Shown here in pieces: positions 16,489 through 26,087 of a DNA stretch of 64,000 bases. The DNA lies in NCBI GenBank assembly GCA_910578825.1, contig CAJTSB010000013.1, positions 16,143 through 80,142 on the forward strand, in the 5' to 3' direction. The translations under genes were made by a program, and so were the position numbers. The stretch is from an uncultured Lachnospiraceae bacterium. GTDB lineage: Bacteria > Bacillota > Clostridia > Lachnospirales > Lachnospiraceae. The notes beneath the pieces are model-generated. The model had not been told where the DNA came from. It saw only the letters and a program-made list of their open reading frames with translations, and ran no database searches. How positions within the stretch are numbered: the stretch's first letter is position 1; every line of letters starts with the position of its first letter.

Positions 16489-19053
16489 TTACATCCCGGT
16501 CGTTACGCTCCTGCTCTTCGACCAGGCAGAACAAAATCTCTTTCCCTTTACCGTCTTATACGTCCGTATCCTGATATAATATTTCCTACCTGAATCCAAG
16601 TTTTTCACAGTAAGTTTCGATACCGAATTCTTCTTTACACTTCTCGTTATGGTTGTCTTTTTTGTAAACTTCTTGCTTGTGGAATACTGAACCTCATATC
16701 CGGTGAGATTGCTTTTCCTTTTCTTCCACTTCACCTGGAAACCCTTGTTTCGCGCTGTTGGCTTTCCCGATATGGAAGTCCCCGCGGGGACAATTTCAAA
16801 CGTCCGGAAAATCACGCCTGCATAATCCCCTTTCATCAGAACCGTAACACGGGCGTTTCCAACCTTCCTGTTTTCCTCATAGGTCACTGTGTAATTACGG
16901 CTGTTTATCACCTTTCCGTCAGCATCCTTCACTGTAACAGACGGTTTCTTCATCTTCCCGTCATATGTATAGGAAGTACGGTTTAAGGCTACCACTCCTA
17001 CATGGAGAATCGTTTTTTCAGATTTTATATTACCGCAGAGAGCGCATCGTTCCATACGGTTTCCATCTGAGAATCCGGTTGCTTTTGTCAGAATCGTTTC
17101 ATAATTGTGGGCGAATTTCCCAAATAATTCCTGCCTCCTCGCATCGCAGACAGTGCAGGCATATTCCTTCTCCCCATTTTGTGTGCAGCTTGGGGACTTT
17201 GTCACTTTCCCCTCATCCCAGGTATGCTCGCCTGTCGCCGGAATTATCTGCCCGGTTTCAAGCCTGGCGTCGCAGTCGGTACAGTAGGTATCTCCGGTGT
17301 AGCCTTCCTCCGCGCAGGTCGCAGCCTTCACGTCGCGTACCTCCGTCTCCCCATGGACGGTATTGTCAAATTCTCCATACTCTGCATTACAAATTTCGCA
17401 CCTCTGCTTAGTGACACAGTTGCCGCTGCCTCCGCGGTGGGCTTCCCTCTCCATGGATAAACCACACCTGTCACACGTCCCGGAATGCGTTCCGTCTCCG
17501 TTGTCTGCGACTTCCAAATTATGTCCCAGTGCCTCCCCTTCTTCCTCTGTCTTTTTTTCTCCGCAGACAGCACAGGTATATTCCTTCTCTCCCTTTTCCG
17601 TGCAATTTGGAGTTTTGGTCTCTATCCCATCATCCCAGGTATGCTCGCCTGTCGCCGGAATTACCTGCCCGCTCTCAAGCTTGGTATCACAGGCTTTGCA
17701 GTAGGTGTTCCCCGTATAGCCTTCCTCCGCGCAGGTCGCAGCCTTCACGTCGCGTACCTCCGCCTCCCCGTGTACGGCGTTGTCGAACGCTCCATACTCT
17801 GCGTCGCAGACTTCGCATCTTTTCCTGGCAGTGCAGCTACCGCTGCCTCCACGGTGGGCTTCCATGTCCATGGACAAGCTGCATCTTTGGCATACCTTTG
17901 CATGGGTTCCATCGCCATTGTCTGTTACTTCCAGAACGTGTCCAAGGGACTCCCCTTCTTCATAGGTTTCCGTCCCCTTCAGATCGCAGATGCTGCACGC
18001 ATAGTGATATGTTGCCGCATTTGTGCAATCAGCCTGGTTCTCTAAATATTCCTCGGTGAGGATTTTCTTTGTGAAATCATGCTCATGTTCATTATCATCG
18101 CCTTCTGTAGTCCAGAGGTCTGAGGAGAGGTCTATATGTAAGACTGGGGCTACTGCGCAATTGCTCCAGTAGCGAATCCCACCAATGATGCCAATGTTCC
18201 CATTAAAATTGGCAATCACGGCTCCGTTCGAAGCTGTGGTGGACGAACGCAGCCCCCAATAGCAGTTCCCTGTATAATTGTCTCCGGTAAACGCATACGC
18301 TCCCATTGCATATGCATAATCACTTGGCTGCAGATAGCGGCTTGCTGAATCAGTACCGTAACTTTCACAAAACCCATATTGGGGACTCTCCGCCTCCTCA
18401 ATGGACAGGAAATACACCTTATCCCTGGTGACATTGCCCTCAACACCATGTTGAGGCACATTCTCCACATCCCATTCCACAACCGCCCCCTGTTCCTCCA
18501 TGCCAAACGCCGTACGAAAGAAACTGTCATTCAGCCAGTCCCGGCTCGTACACTCCTTCCAGGTAATAGCAACATCATTTTCATTATATTTCTTGCAGTC
18601 CAGTCCCTTGTCCGCCATGACGAACAGAGTGTCGTCATCCTTCTGCATCACACGCCAGCGGATACGCTCCCATTTGAAATAGCGGTAGGCGCTGTCTCCG
18701 AAATTTGCATCATTATTCGTATCGCTCTTACTGATTCTGCGGTATTTCTCGCCATCTACCTCCGCGTCCCCATTCGCGTCGTAGGACGCCCCAACAATCT
18801 CAGCGGTAAGCGCGTCCCCGGCAACCTCCGTCTGGGGATAACTGCCGAAGTAAATATAGCTCCAGTCGGTATAATCCGTACCGTCATTCTGTTTTGTGCA
18901 ATGGTGTATCGGGTTCTTAGGCGTCCCCCGTTCCACTGTCTGCCGCCCCGCTGCCTCGGCATGAGCCGGGTAGCCCGGCATTATCAGGATAACTGCCGCT
19001 GTAAGCAGGAGCGAAATTAATCTATTTCTCATGTTCATCCTATGCACTCCCAT
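16489..19053 (-). CDS. Secreted repeat protein with DUF6273-like domain and Fn3-like tail
   Basis: An 854-residue exported protein. The signal peptide is within residues 1-33, with cleavage plausible after AHA/AEA. Residues about 40-315 resemble the Lachnospiraceae domain DUF6273 (YIYFGSYPQTEV, IRWRVMQKDDDTLFVMADKGLD, WLNDSFF, APVLHIDL). Next come cysteine-rich repeats built of CxxC pairs and ATCAEEGYTG blocks in two copies of 139 residues plus a partial one. The end is an Ig-like strand region and an Fn3-like domain (GYEVQYSTSKKF, GRKYYIRIRTYK). There is no sortase motif. It is probably a surface-associated or secreted protein of unknown role. It is transcribed from its own promoter at 19192-19221. 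Confidence 0.75.
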   Translation of the reverse strand: MGVHRMNMRNRLISLLLTAAVILIMPGYPAHAEAAGRQTVERGTPKNPIHHCTKQNDGTDYTDWSYIYFGSYPQTEVAGDALTAEIVGASYDANGDAEVDGEKYRRISKSDTNNDANFGDSAYRYFKWERIRWRVMQKDDDTLFVMADKGLDCKKYNENDVAITWKECTSRDWLNDSFFRTAFGMEEQGAVVEWDVENVPQHGVEGNVTRDKVYFLSIEEAESPQYGFCESYGTDSASRYLQPSDYAYAMGAYAFTGDNYTGNCYWGLRSSTTASNGAVIANFNGNIGIIGGIRYWSNCAVAPVLHIDLSSDLWTTEGDDNEHEHDFTKKILTEEYLENQADCTNAATYHYACSICDLKGTETYEEGESLGHVLEVTDNGDGTHAKVCQRCSLSMDMEAHRGGSGSCTARKRCEVCDAEYGAFDNAVHGEAEVRDVKAATCAEEGYTGNTYCKACDTKLESGQVIPATGEHTWDDGIETKTPNCTEKGEKEYTCAVCGEKKTEEEGEALGHNLEVADNGDGTHSGTCDRCGLSMEREAHRGGSGNCVTKQRCEICNAEYGEFDNTVHGETEVRDVKAATCAEEGYTGDTYCTDCDARLETGQIIPATGEHTWDEGKVTKSPSCTQNGEKEYACTVCDARRQELFGKFAHNYETILTKATGFSDGNRMERCALCGNIKSEKTILHVGVVALNRTSYTYDGKMKKPSVTVKDADGKVINSRNYTVTYEENRKVGNARVTVLMKGDYAGVIFRTFEIVPAGTSISGKPTARNKGFQVKWKKRKSNLTGYEVQYSTSKKFTKKTTITRSVKKNSVSKLTVKNLDSGRKYYIRIRTYKTVKGKRFCSAWSKSRSVTTGM
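17220..18053 (-). repeat. Two tandem 417-bp coding repeats
   Basis: AGGTATGCTCGCCTGTCGCC occurs at 17220 and again at 17637, and TTGTCTG at 17501 and 17918, a constant offset of 417 bases (139 codons). The long stretch around GCGCAGGTCGCAGCCTTCAC is identical in both copies. This indicates a fairly recent internal duplication in the cysteine-rich part of the secreted protein. Confidence 0.85.
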
Positions 19054-19191
19054 TCCATTCTTTCCTTTCTATCTATTTTTCCATTTTCATTGTCTCCTCC
19101 TCACTTTTGAGAAGATTGCACACTTTGACGCGCCGAGTGCGGTCTCGTAGTGACATTTTCCGCTCGCACGAGTGCGCATAATTGTTTTTAT

Positions 19192-19221
19192 ATTATACCA
19201 CACCTTCCAAATATCCAGCAA
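19192..19221 (-). promoter_or_regulatory. Promoter of the repeat-rich secreted protein
   Basis: Minus strand TTGCTG (19221-19216), an 18-base spacer and TATAAT (19197-19192). The 5' untranslated region would be about 130 bases and contains a CGCACTCGTGCG palindrome near 19167-19178. The remaining bases to 19322 hold no gene. Confidence 0.55.
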
Positions 19222-19322
19222 TTATTTTTCCAGTCCCGAGCAATTTTGTTCTTAATTCGGAGAAAAAATACCGTTGGCCTGTTGTTTAGGAGAAAAATAT
19301 ACATACCTCCCTCCCATATCCC

Positions 19323-19375
19323 TTGACGCGTCCCATACATCATGCTATACTAAAACATATATTTTAAAACATATG
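19323..19375 (+). promoter_or_regulatory. Promoter and likely operator of the TetR-ABC operon
   Basis: TTGACG (19323-19328), 17 bases, then TATACT (19346-19351). Right after the -10, AAAACATAT occurs twice (19352-19360 and 19366-19374). CATAT and ATATG also form an inverted repeat around ATTTTAAAAC (19356-19375). A TetR dimer bound here would cover the transcription start, implying autorepression. Confidence 0.6.
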
Positions 19376-19393
19376 CTTTAGAAAGGAGTTACT

Positions 19394-19981
19394 ATGCCGC
19401 CCAAGTCAAAATTTACCCGAGACGAAATCGTAAATATGGCATTACATATCACAGAGGAACAGGGCATTGAATCCGTCACAGCGCGGGAACTTGGCAGCCG
19501 CCTGGGTAGTTCCGCCCGACCAATTTTCACCGTTTTTGAGAATATGGACGAAGTCAGAAAATCCGTAATCTTAAAGGCAAAGGAACTATATGGACAATAC
19601 GTGGAAGAAGGACTGGAAAACCAGCTGAAATTCCAGGGCGTGGGAATTGCCTATATCCGTTTTGCCATAGAGCAGCCAAAATTATTTGAGCTTTTGTTCA
19701 TGAAATCTACAAACGGAACAAAAGACGTCTCCGCGATTCTTCCAGTGATCGACGAGCATTACGACAGAATCTTACAGTCGGTGCAAGAACCCTACGACCT
19801 GAATACAGAGGACGCCGAAAGAATTTACCAGCACTTATGGACCTATGCGCATGGCATTGCCGCCATGTCCGCCACCGGCCTGTGCAGCTACACCATGGAA
19901 CAGATGAAAGAACGAATGACAGAGATATTTCAGGGATTGCTATTTATCACGAAAGGCAGGGAGAACAATGATAAGCATTAA
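19394..19981 (+). CDS. TetR/AcrR-family transcriptional regulator
   Basis: A 195-residue TetR-type repressor. The N-terminal helix-turn-helix runs TRDEIVNMALHITEEQGIESVTARELGSRLG...IFTVFENMDEV. The C-terminal ligand domain resembles TetR_C members (GIAYIRFAIEQPKLFELLFM). The start at 19394 has AAAGGAGTTACT. It overlaps the following ATPase gene by 14 bases, so it most likely controls its own operon (ATPase and permease) in response to a compound those proteins handle. Confidence 0.88.
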   Translation: MPPKSKFTRDEIVNMALHITEEQGIESVTARELGSRLGSSARPIFTVFENMDEVRKSVILKAKELYGQYVEEGLENQLKFQGVGIAYIRFAIEQPKLFELLFMKSTNGTKDVSAILPVIDEHYDRILQSVQEPYDLNTEDAERIYQHLWTYAHGIAAMSATGLCSYTMEQMKERMTEIFQGLLFITKGRENNDKH

Positions 19982-20660
19982 AAACCTACATAAATTTTAT
20001 GGAAATGGAGAGAGCCGAAATGAGGTGCTAAAAGGAGTTTCACTGGACATTAAGGATGGAGATTTTATGGTAATTCTCGGCGCCTCCGGCTCCGGCAAGT
20101 CCACACTCTTAAATGTAGTTTCCGGACTGGAACCGGCAGATACGGGAAACATATCTTACAACAACAGGGATATCAGCAGCATGAACGACGCGGAAATCAC
20201 CCTCTTTCGCAAAGAAACCATCGGTTATGTCTTCCAGCAGTATTTTCTCCTGCCGAATCTGAACGTTGATAAAAATGTGAAGATGGGCGCTGATCTGGCA
20301 GGCAATAAAAACTATCGAACGCTGATTGAGGCTGTCGGACTTGCCGATAAACTCAGAAAATACCCCCATGAATTAAGCGGCGGAGAACAGCAGCGCGTGT
20401 CCATTGCACGTGCACTGGCAAAACAGCCGCAGGTACTGTTCCTGGACGAGCCCACAGGCGCGCTCGACGAGACTACCGGCAGGCTGGTATTGGGACTCAT
20501 CTGTAAATTGCAAAAAGAGATGGGATTTACGATGGTAATGGTAACCCACAACCAGAATATCGCCGAAATGGCGGACACGGTTATTTCCATGAACAGCGGC
20601 AGGATCGTCAGACAGTTCCACAATGACAGTCCCAAATCCGCAGATGAAATTGCATGGTAG
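19968..20660 (+). CDS. ABC transporter ATP-binding protein (LolD/MacB type)
   Basis: A 230-residue ATPase with Walker A GASGSGKST (near residue 35), the signature LSGGEQQRVSIARAL and Walker B VLFLDEPTGALD followed by the H-loop MVTHN. The LPNLNVDKNV segment after the Q-loop is typical of ATPases that pair with FtsX-like permeases. It overlaps the tetR gene upstream and is followed by the permease 10 bases later. Confidence 0.92.
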   Translation: MISIKNLHKFYGNGESRNEVLKGVSLDIKDGDFMVILGASGSGKSTLLNVVSGLEPADTGNISYNNRDISSMNDAEITLFRKETIGYVFQQYFLLPNLNVDKNVKMGADLAGNKNYRTLIEAVGLADKLRKYPHELSGGEQQRVSIARALAKQPQVLFLDEPTGALDETTGRLVLGLICKLQKEMGFTMVMVTHNQNIAEMADTVISMNSGRIVRQFHNDSPKSADEIAW

Positions 20661-20670
20661 GAGGCAGCTT

Positions 20671-21807
20671 ATGATTATAAGTATTAAGGATATTTTTAAG
20701 ATGACCGGCATGTTCATTGTCAGTTTCTGCGCCGTCATCGTATGCGCAATGTTTTTAAATTATTATCTGGACCTTATCACGGTAGAAGATTTGATCACAA
20801 ATGATATTTCAAGAACTTTTTATGTCGCCCAGTGCAACACCTCCAAAGTGGTAAGCATTGTATCAGGCGGCTGCCTGTTATTGACGACTGTCGTACTGCT
20901 CTGTTTTTATATCGGCCATTACATTGACACACACCAGAAACAGCTTGGCATCCTCAAAGCGCTTGGCTATGGCAGATTTTCCGTAGCAAAGCATTTCTGG
21001 GTGTTTGGTCTGCCGATATTTGCGGGAACTGCCCTGGGATATCTGGGCGCGCACGGTCTGATGCCCAAACTATACGAACTCCAAAATAAGGACGGATATC
21101 TGCCGGACGTCTCCATCTCTTTTCACCTGGGACTGTTCCTGTCGCTGGTCCTTGCGCCAACGATTCTCTTCTCACTATTGGCCATTGTCTACAGCTCTTT
21201 CAAACTAAGAGTTCCGGCATTATGGCTGATGCGGGAGCAATCCGCGCAGAAAGTCGTTACCTCCAGAAAAGATACGGACATGCCCTTTTTGCGTGAACTG
21301 CAAAAAAGCAATGTCCGGCAGAAAAAATCCCTTTTGTTTTTTATTACGTTCGCCGTCTTTTGTTTTGCGTCAATGATGCAGATGTCCTTCAGCATGGATA
21401 AACTGGCAAGCCGGATGATGGCGGTAATGATGATAACCATCGGCATCGTCCTTGCCGTTGTAACGCTGTTTATCGCTACGACCTCCGTCATCAAAGCAAA
21501 CCGCAAAACGATCACCATGATGAAAGTCTTCGGCTACAGCGCGAAGGAATGCGCGAAAGCCGTATTAAACGGCTACCGTCCCTGGGCGTACCTCGGTTTC
21601 GCACTGGGAACCTTATACCAGTATGCACTGCTGAGAATCATGGTAACTATCGTTTTCAAAGATGTGGAAAATATACCGGACTATCAGTTTGATTTTCCGG
21701 TGATGTTCCTTTCCCTCGCAGCATTCCTCATCCTATATGAAACCATCATGTTTGTATACACAAAGAAAATGGAAAAGTTATCGGTGAAGGAAATTATGAT
21801 GGAGTAG
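20671..21807 (+). CDS. ABC transporter permease with FtsX-like domains
   Basis: A 378-residue permease read from the ATG at 20671 (TAGGAGGCAGCTT). The frame extends upstream into the ATPase gene without a ribosome site. There is an N-terminal membrane helix (residues about 10-30), an unusually short outside loop and then a first FtsX block (about 66-190: THQKQLGILKALGYGRFSVAKHF). A second block lies at residues about 220-370 (RKTITMMKVFGYSAKEC). Two FtsX-like blocks with almost no large extracellular domain fit export or lipid-facing mechanotransmission roles. Substrate unknown; regulated by the operon's TetR protein. Confidence 0.82.
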   Translation: MIISIKDIFKMTGMFIVSFCAVIVCAMFLNYYLDLITVEDLITNDISRTFYVAQCNTSKVVSIVSGGCLLLTTVVLLCFYIGHYIDTHQKQLGILKALGYGRFSVAKHFWVFGLPIFAGTALGYLGAHGLMPKLYELQNKDGYLPDVSISFHLGLFLSLVLAPTILFSLLAIVYSSFKLRVPALWLMREQSAQKVVTSRKDTDMPFLRELQKSNVRQKKSLLFFITFAVFCFASMMQMSFSMDKLASRMMAVMMITIGIVLAVVTLFIATTSVIKANRKTITMMKVFGYSAKECAKAVLNGYRPWAYLGFALGTLYQYALLRIMVTIVFKDVENIPDYQFDFPVMFLSLAAFLILYETIMFVYTKKMEKLSVKEIMME

Positions 21808-21877
21808 AAATTCCCCTTGCAGATTCCCCGCCCAAACCATATAATAGTACCATCTTCAACAAAGGAGGAACCACATC

Positions 21878-22369
21878 ATGCGAAAACGCGAAAGAGAACT
21901 CACAGACCCGGCAGAAATCCAATCCATACTGGACGCCTGCAAAATCCTGCACCTCGGTTTGAGCGACGAGGGGCAACCCTATGTTGTTCCGTTAAATTAT
22001 GGATATATTCTTGAAAATGGCAGATTGACATTTTACCTGCATGGGGCAAACGAAGGATATAAAATTGACGTTATCCGCAAGAATCCCAAAATCTCATTCG
22101 CCATGGAATGCGACGCCGTTCCGTTTGAGGGAAAGGTTGCATGCCAGTACGGCATGTCTTATCGCAGTCTTATGGGCATGGGAACAGCTGAGATAATCAC
22201 AGATACCAAAGAAAAAGAATACGGTCTGTCTGTTCTGATGAAATGCCAGACAGGCAAAGATTTCATATTCAACGAAAGACTCGTATCTATTGTAAATGTC
22301 GTTAAAATTACTGTGGATCAATATTCCGCGAAAAAACGTCCGTTGCCGGGGGCTGTTTCGACGGAGTAA
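21878..22369 (+). CDS. Pyridoxamine 5'-phosphate oxidase-like flavin protein (NimA type)
   Basis: A 163-residue PNPOx-like split-barrel protein. The N-terminal pattern RERELTDPAEIQSILDACKILHLGLSD, then PYVVPLNYGYI and FYLHGANEGYKIDVIRKNPKISF matches the group that includes 5-nitroimidazole reductases (NimA). The group binds flavin or haem; many members have no known substrate. The ribosome site is AAAGGAGGAACCACATC. It is on the same strand and close to the TetR-ABC operon but with a 70-base gap, so linkage is uncertain. Confidence 0.85.
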   Translation: MRKRERELTDPAEIQSILDACKILHLGLSDEGQPYVVPLNYGYILENGRLTFYLHGANEGYKIDVIRKNPKISFAMECDAVPFEGKVACQYGMSYRSLMGMGTAEIITDTKEKEYGLSVLMKCQTGKDFIFNERLVSIVNVVKITVDQYSAKKRPLPGAVSTE

Positions 22370-22408
22370 CAGCTCCGCCAAAGCAGCGCGACATGACTTT
22401 CTGACAGT

Positions 22409-23248
22409 TCAGACAGCCATAATGATTCCGCCGTCACTGGCATACAGGCTGCTGATACCCGCGGTATCAATTACAAATACTTCCTTAAACTTCCCGATTT
22501 CGCGTACTTTCTTTGCCGCCGCCTGCGCACGTTTTGCAGCGTTGCAATGAGAAATCGCAAATATTTTTTCCTGTGGATTTTTTGTCTTTTCCACCAGATC
22601 CGTAATCATCTTATCAATCGCACGTGCCATGCCTCTCGCCTGGCCAAGCTGACAAATTGTCCCTTCCGGCGTCGCTCCCATTACTGGTTTGATGTTCAGA
22701 GCGCTTGCCACAAACGCCTTGATATTGCTGAGTCTTCCGTTCTTCCTGAGCGCCTCTAAGGATTCCAGCACAAAAGACGTATTCATATCCTGAATAAACA
22801 GATCTGTCTTTGCGACAATGTCTTCAAACGCGAGTCCCGCCTCCTCATACTCCTGAATCTTCATGGCAATCAATGTCTGCCCGATGGACGCTGATTTTGA
22901 ATCAAACACATGGATATCCTTTACACCCTTCTCCTCCAGATACAGTTTCCTGCCAAGCTGCGCACTGTTATAGGAACCACTAAGCTGTGAGGAAAGCGTC
23001 ACGACATAAATATGCTCCGCCTCACTATCATACGTCTGCACATACTGCTCCGGCGATGGACAGGTCGATTTCGGACAATTCGGACTCTGTGCCATACGTC
23101 TGAGAAAATCTGCCTGATCAAAATTCTCATCATCCACAATACGATAGTCATCCACAAAAATTTCCAGCGACACATTCTGAAAGCGCCCGCTCGCTTTCAA
23201 CTTCTCCGGTAACTCACCACAACTATCTACAACAATCTTATAGCTCAT
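22409..23248 (-). CDS. DegV-family fatty-acid-binding protein
   Basis: A 279-residue DegV protein. Such proteins bind fatty acids and can supply fatty-acid kinase FakA. The fold is visible from YKIVVDSCGELPEKL, the TSCPSPEQYVQTYD segment (here STCPSPEQY) and LSSQLSGSYNSAQLG with its ligand-contacting serines. The C-terminal half has ISHCNAAKRAQAAAKKV. The start follows GGAGGAAGAAC. It is a monocistronic gene. Confidence 0.9.
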   Translation of the reverse strand: MSYKIVVDSCGELPEKLKASGRFQNVSLEIFVDDYRIVDDENFDQADFLRRMAQSPNCPKSTCPSPEQYVQTYDSEAEHIYVVTLSSQLSGSYNSAQLGRKLYLEEKGVKDIHVFDSKSASIGQTLIAMKIQEYEEAGLAFEDIVAKTDLFIQDMNTSFVLESLEALRKNGRLSNIKAFVASALNIKPVMGATPEGTICQLGQARGMARAIDKMITDLVEKTKNPQEKIFAISHCNAAKRAQAAAKKVREIGKFKEVFVIDTAGISSLYASDGGIIMAV

Positions 23249-23413
23249 GTTCTTCCTCCTGAATCTTTACGCAGTACAAAACTCTCTTATGTAGTATTTC
23301 TCTTTATAAGATTTTATTCGTGAAATCCTGTCACAAATTATTTGCAATCACGTTATGTAGTTTTTAATACCACTTAATCTTATCATAAACATTCAGGTTT
23401 GAAAAGCTTTTTC

Positions 23414-24622
23414 TCACTGATTGAAACAAAAACTGATTTCCTTCCACAGGCTGTCTTCCAGATAATTGATCTGGCTGAGTCCCGGACAGTAATCCGCAAT
23501 ATGCCCATCCTGGACAAAATACCGAAACACCTGTTCTTTTAAGCTGTCATCCGAAAATCTCAGGGTAATTACACGTTTCTCCTCCCAGGCCTTTGCAAGC
23601 ATGGCGCCTGTCTGTTCAGGACGCCACTCCTCAATATAGTTTCCTTCTTTTATATAATAATTATTCAGCACCGCCGTGCATTCCGGCAAACTGATTTCCA
23701 TATCCGGCTCATGCCCCATCTGCATTTCCGCCGTAGTCATCGCCATATAGTTATAATCAATAAAGGACGTCTCCACCCCCTCCTTGTTGCGGTAGCCGTT
23801 ATTCCCCCAGGTTGCATCCATATAATAGTATTCTCCATCCAGACAGAGCAGATTCCACGCATGGGGCTGCCCCAATGCCTTTCCGGACACGATCATACAC
23901 TGAACCCCCAACTGTTCCAGCAGATACTGAACGGCACAGGCGTACCCCTGGCATACAGTCTGTTTCCTGAGAAATACGCTGATAATGTTCTGACTGTCCT
24001 GGGCATCCTCCACGTACTCTGTCTTTAACGCAAGCGTCTCATAAATATACTTTGCCTTCTCATAATCCGAATCATTGATTGAAATTCCGGAAAACCACTC
24101 CTCCACTACGCGGTCAATCAACTGCTGGGTCTGCCTGCGCACCTCCTGCGTCATCGTATATTTTGGTGAAAATTCCAGACCCACCAGCTCGTCGCCCTTT
24201 TTGTATCGGGTAAACACATAGCCATCCACCCAGAACAGACCGCCGTAATCGCTGCAAACTGCGGCATATGAACGGTTCATGACGTCTGTATCTGTCGTAG
24301 AAAGAGAGATCTTATCCTCATGGTTTAGTATGACAGACAGCATTTCATCGTACACAGTCCGCTCTATTTCGTCCAGTTTCCCATATGCATATTTTTCCCT
24401 GGATATTTTTTGTACCGGTTTTACTTCTTTTTGCTCTATCTGCGGAACTTCCGCTCGCTGCCGGCTCGGCTCATCCTGCACCTGCTCCGGCTCTTCTGCC
24501 CACTGTAAATATCTGTCCTCCTGCAAGATTTTCTGCAAATCTTCCCGAGAACAGCCTGCAATGCTGCCCATAAGCAACACAAACACGAACATCCAAATTA
24601 TTTTTCTGTATGCCTTCTTCAT
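23414..24622 (-). CDS. Transglutaminase-like lipoprotein
   Basis: A 402-residue exported lipoprotein. The signal ends in the lipobox GSIAGC (cysteine near residue 24). A Glu/Gln-rich linker follows, and a transglutaminase/protease-like domain occupies roughly residues 190-300. The likely triad is the cysteine in QTVCQGYACAVQYLL, the histidine in GQPHAWNLL and the aspartate in YYMDATWG. Members act as cysteine proteases or amide-bond enzymes at the cell surface; the real reaction is unknown. It lies just downstream of the M18 peptidase. Confidence 0.85.
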   Translation of the reverse strand: MKKAYRKIIWMFVFVLLMGSIAGCSREDLQKILQEDRYLQWAEEPEQVQDEPSRQRAEVPQIEQKEVKPVQKISREKYAYGKLDEIERTVYDEMLSVILNHEDKISLSTTDTDVMNRSYAAVCSDYGGLFWVDGYVFTRYKKGDELVGLEFSPKYTMTQEVRRQTQQLIDRVVEEWFSGISINDSDYEKAKYIYETLALKTEYVEDAQDSQNIISVFLRKQTVCQGYACAVQYLLEQLGVQCMIVSGKALGQPHAWNLLCLDGEYYYMDATWGNNGYRNKEGVETSFIDYNYMAMTTAEMQMGHEPDMEISLPECTAVLNNYYIKEGNYIEEWRPEQTGAMLAKAWEEKRVITLRFSDDSLKEQVFRYFVQDGHIADYCPGLSQINYLEDSLWKEISFCFNQ

Positions 24623-24655
24623 GCCCTGCCTCTCTTTTCCTCACCTTTAGCCGCT

Positions 24656-25942
24656 TTAAAGCGAACGAAAATAAGCACATACCAAATCTGTCAACGACTG
24701 CATATCCGCGGCTCCCATTGTCTCAACCGCAGAATGCATGGCTAACAGCGGAATGCCGATATCCACGGCACGCACCGGTAGAAACCCGCCTGCTGCCGCG
24801 CCAAGCGTTCCACCACCTGTTATATCGGAACGGTTGACATATTTCTGATAAGAAATGCCCTCTTTGCGGCAAATCTGCTCAATAATCGCCACCGCCTCAC
24901 AATCCGTTGCATAGGACTGTGAAGAGGACTCCTTAATACAAAGTCCTTTTCCCAGCACAGGCTTATTCGTAATATCCGCTTTTCCCATCTGGTTCGGATG
25001 CAGGCCATGCGCCACATCCACAGACAAAAGGAATGCATCGTACAGGCTTGCCTCTATCTGCCCGAGCGTGCGGTTCCTTGCCCTTAAAATCCGTTGAAGC
25101 ACGTTGGACAACAACACAGAGCCTGCCCCCTGTTTGGTTCGGCTGCCGATTTCCTCATGGTCGAACAACGCAATGACATTGACGCCTTCCTCACACCTGC
25201 ATGCTGTGATTCCCTTAAGCAGCGCTTCCACAGAGGTCAGATTGTCAAGCCGCGGAGAGAGAATCAGTTCCTCTTGTATCCCTGCATACTGTGGCTGTTC
25301 TCTGCAATATATCCACAGTTCATAGTCCAGAATCTGTTCCGGCTCGGTTTCCAGCTCTTTTGCCAGAAAACATAAAAATTGTTTCTCCTGTTCCCCATTT
25401 TCCAGTCCCAGAACAGGCAGGAGGTCTTTCTGTTTATTCAGCTCAATCCCCTTGTTGACTTCGCGATTCATATGAATTGCAAGGTTGGGAATCACGCCCA
25501 GTGTCCGCTCCACATTCAGATAGCGCATCTTCGGCAGTATGCCCTCATCCGCCAACGCCACACGTCCGGAAATGCTTAAAGGTCGATCCAGCCAGGTATT
25601 TAAAATCGCCCCGCCATACACTTCCACATTGATTTGCGCATACCCGCCCGCGCTTACGTCCGGATTTGGTTTTATCCGCAGACAGGGAAAATCCGTATGT
25701 GCCGCTCCAATCCGCACTCTGTCCTGAAAACTGCTGTCGCGCTTTCCCACGGTAAATGCAAATAATGTCGTGTCATGGTGCCTGACATAATATTTTCCAT
25801 ATTCCTCCAACCCCCAAATCTGCGAAAGTGACAGCTCTTCAAATCCCGCCTTCTTTAACCTTGCCACTGCCTCCCGCACCACCATGACTGCACTGGTTCC
25901 CCTCTCCAAAAGCCGAAATAACGATTCCTCTGCGCGCTCCAT
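24656..25942 (-). CDS. M18-family aminopeptidase
   Basis: A 428-residue cytoplasmic metallo-aminopeptidase that removes acidic or other N-terminal residues from peptides. Zinc-binding motifs are AAHTDFPCLRIKP, FDHEEIGSRTKQGAGS and VDVAHGLHPN. The GGYAQINVEVYGGAILNTWLDRPL block is typical of M18. The ATG at 25942 has CAGGAGGCAGAT directly upstream, while the frame extends 20 codons further from a GTG with no clear site. Followed after 33 bases by the transglutaminase-like lipoprotein. Confidence 0.9.
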   Translation of the reverse strand: MERAEESLFRLLERGTSAVMVVREAVARLKKAGFEELSLSQIWGLEEYGKYYVRHHDTTLFAFTVGKRDSSFQDRVRIGAAHTDFPCLRIKPNPDVSAGGYAQINVEVYGGAILNTWLDRPLSISGRVALADEGILPKMRYLNVERTLGVIPNLAIHMNREVNKGIELNKQKDLLPVLGLENGEQEKQFLCFLAKELETEPEQILDYELWIYCREQPQYAGIQEELILSPRLDNLTSVEALLKGITACRCEEGVNVIALFDHEEIGSRTKQGAGSVLLSNVLQRILRARNRTLGQIEASLYDAFLLSVDVAHGLHPNQMGKADITNKPVLGKGLCIKESSSQSYATDCEAVAIIEQICRKEGISYQKYVNRSDITGGGTLGAAAGGFLPVRAVDIGIPLLAMHSAVETMGAADMQSLTDLVCAYFRSL

Positions 25943-26087
25943 ATCTGCCTCCTGATTTATATCAAACAACTTCTTCCTATCCTGAATATTATCTCCTAAC
26001 ACTATACTATAAATACAGATATTTTTCCAGAGGGATTCATTTGTCGTTTCGGGAAAAATATGTTAAACTTTGACAAAGGAGGTTTCT

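Noticed and set aside
19054..19191. Possible cyclic-di-GMP riboswitch in the 5' leader of the secreted protein
   Set aside because: The leader lacks the conserved c-di-GMP-I and -II core motifs; only a short CGCACTCGTGCG palindrome is visible.
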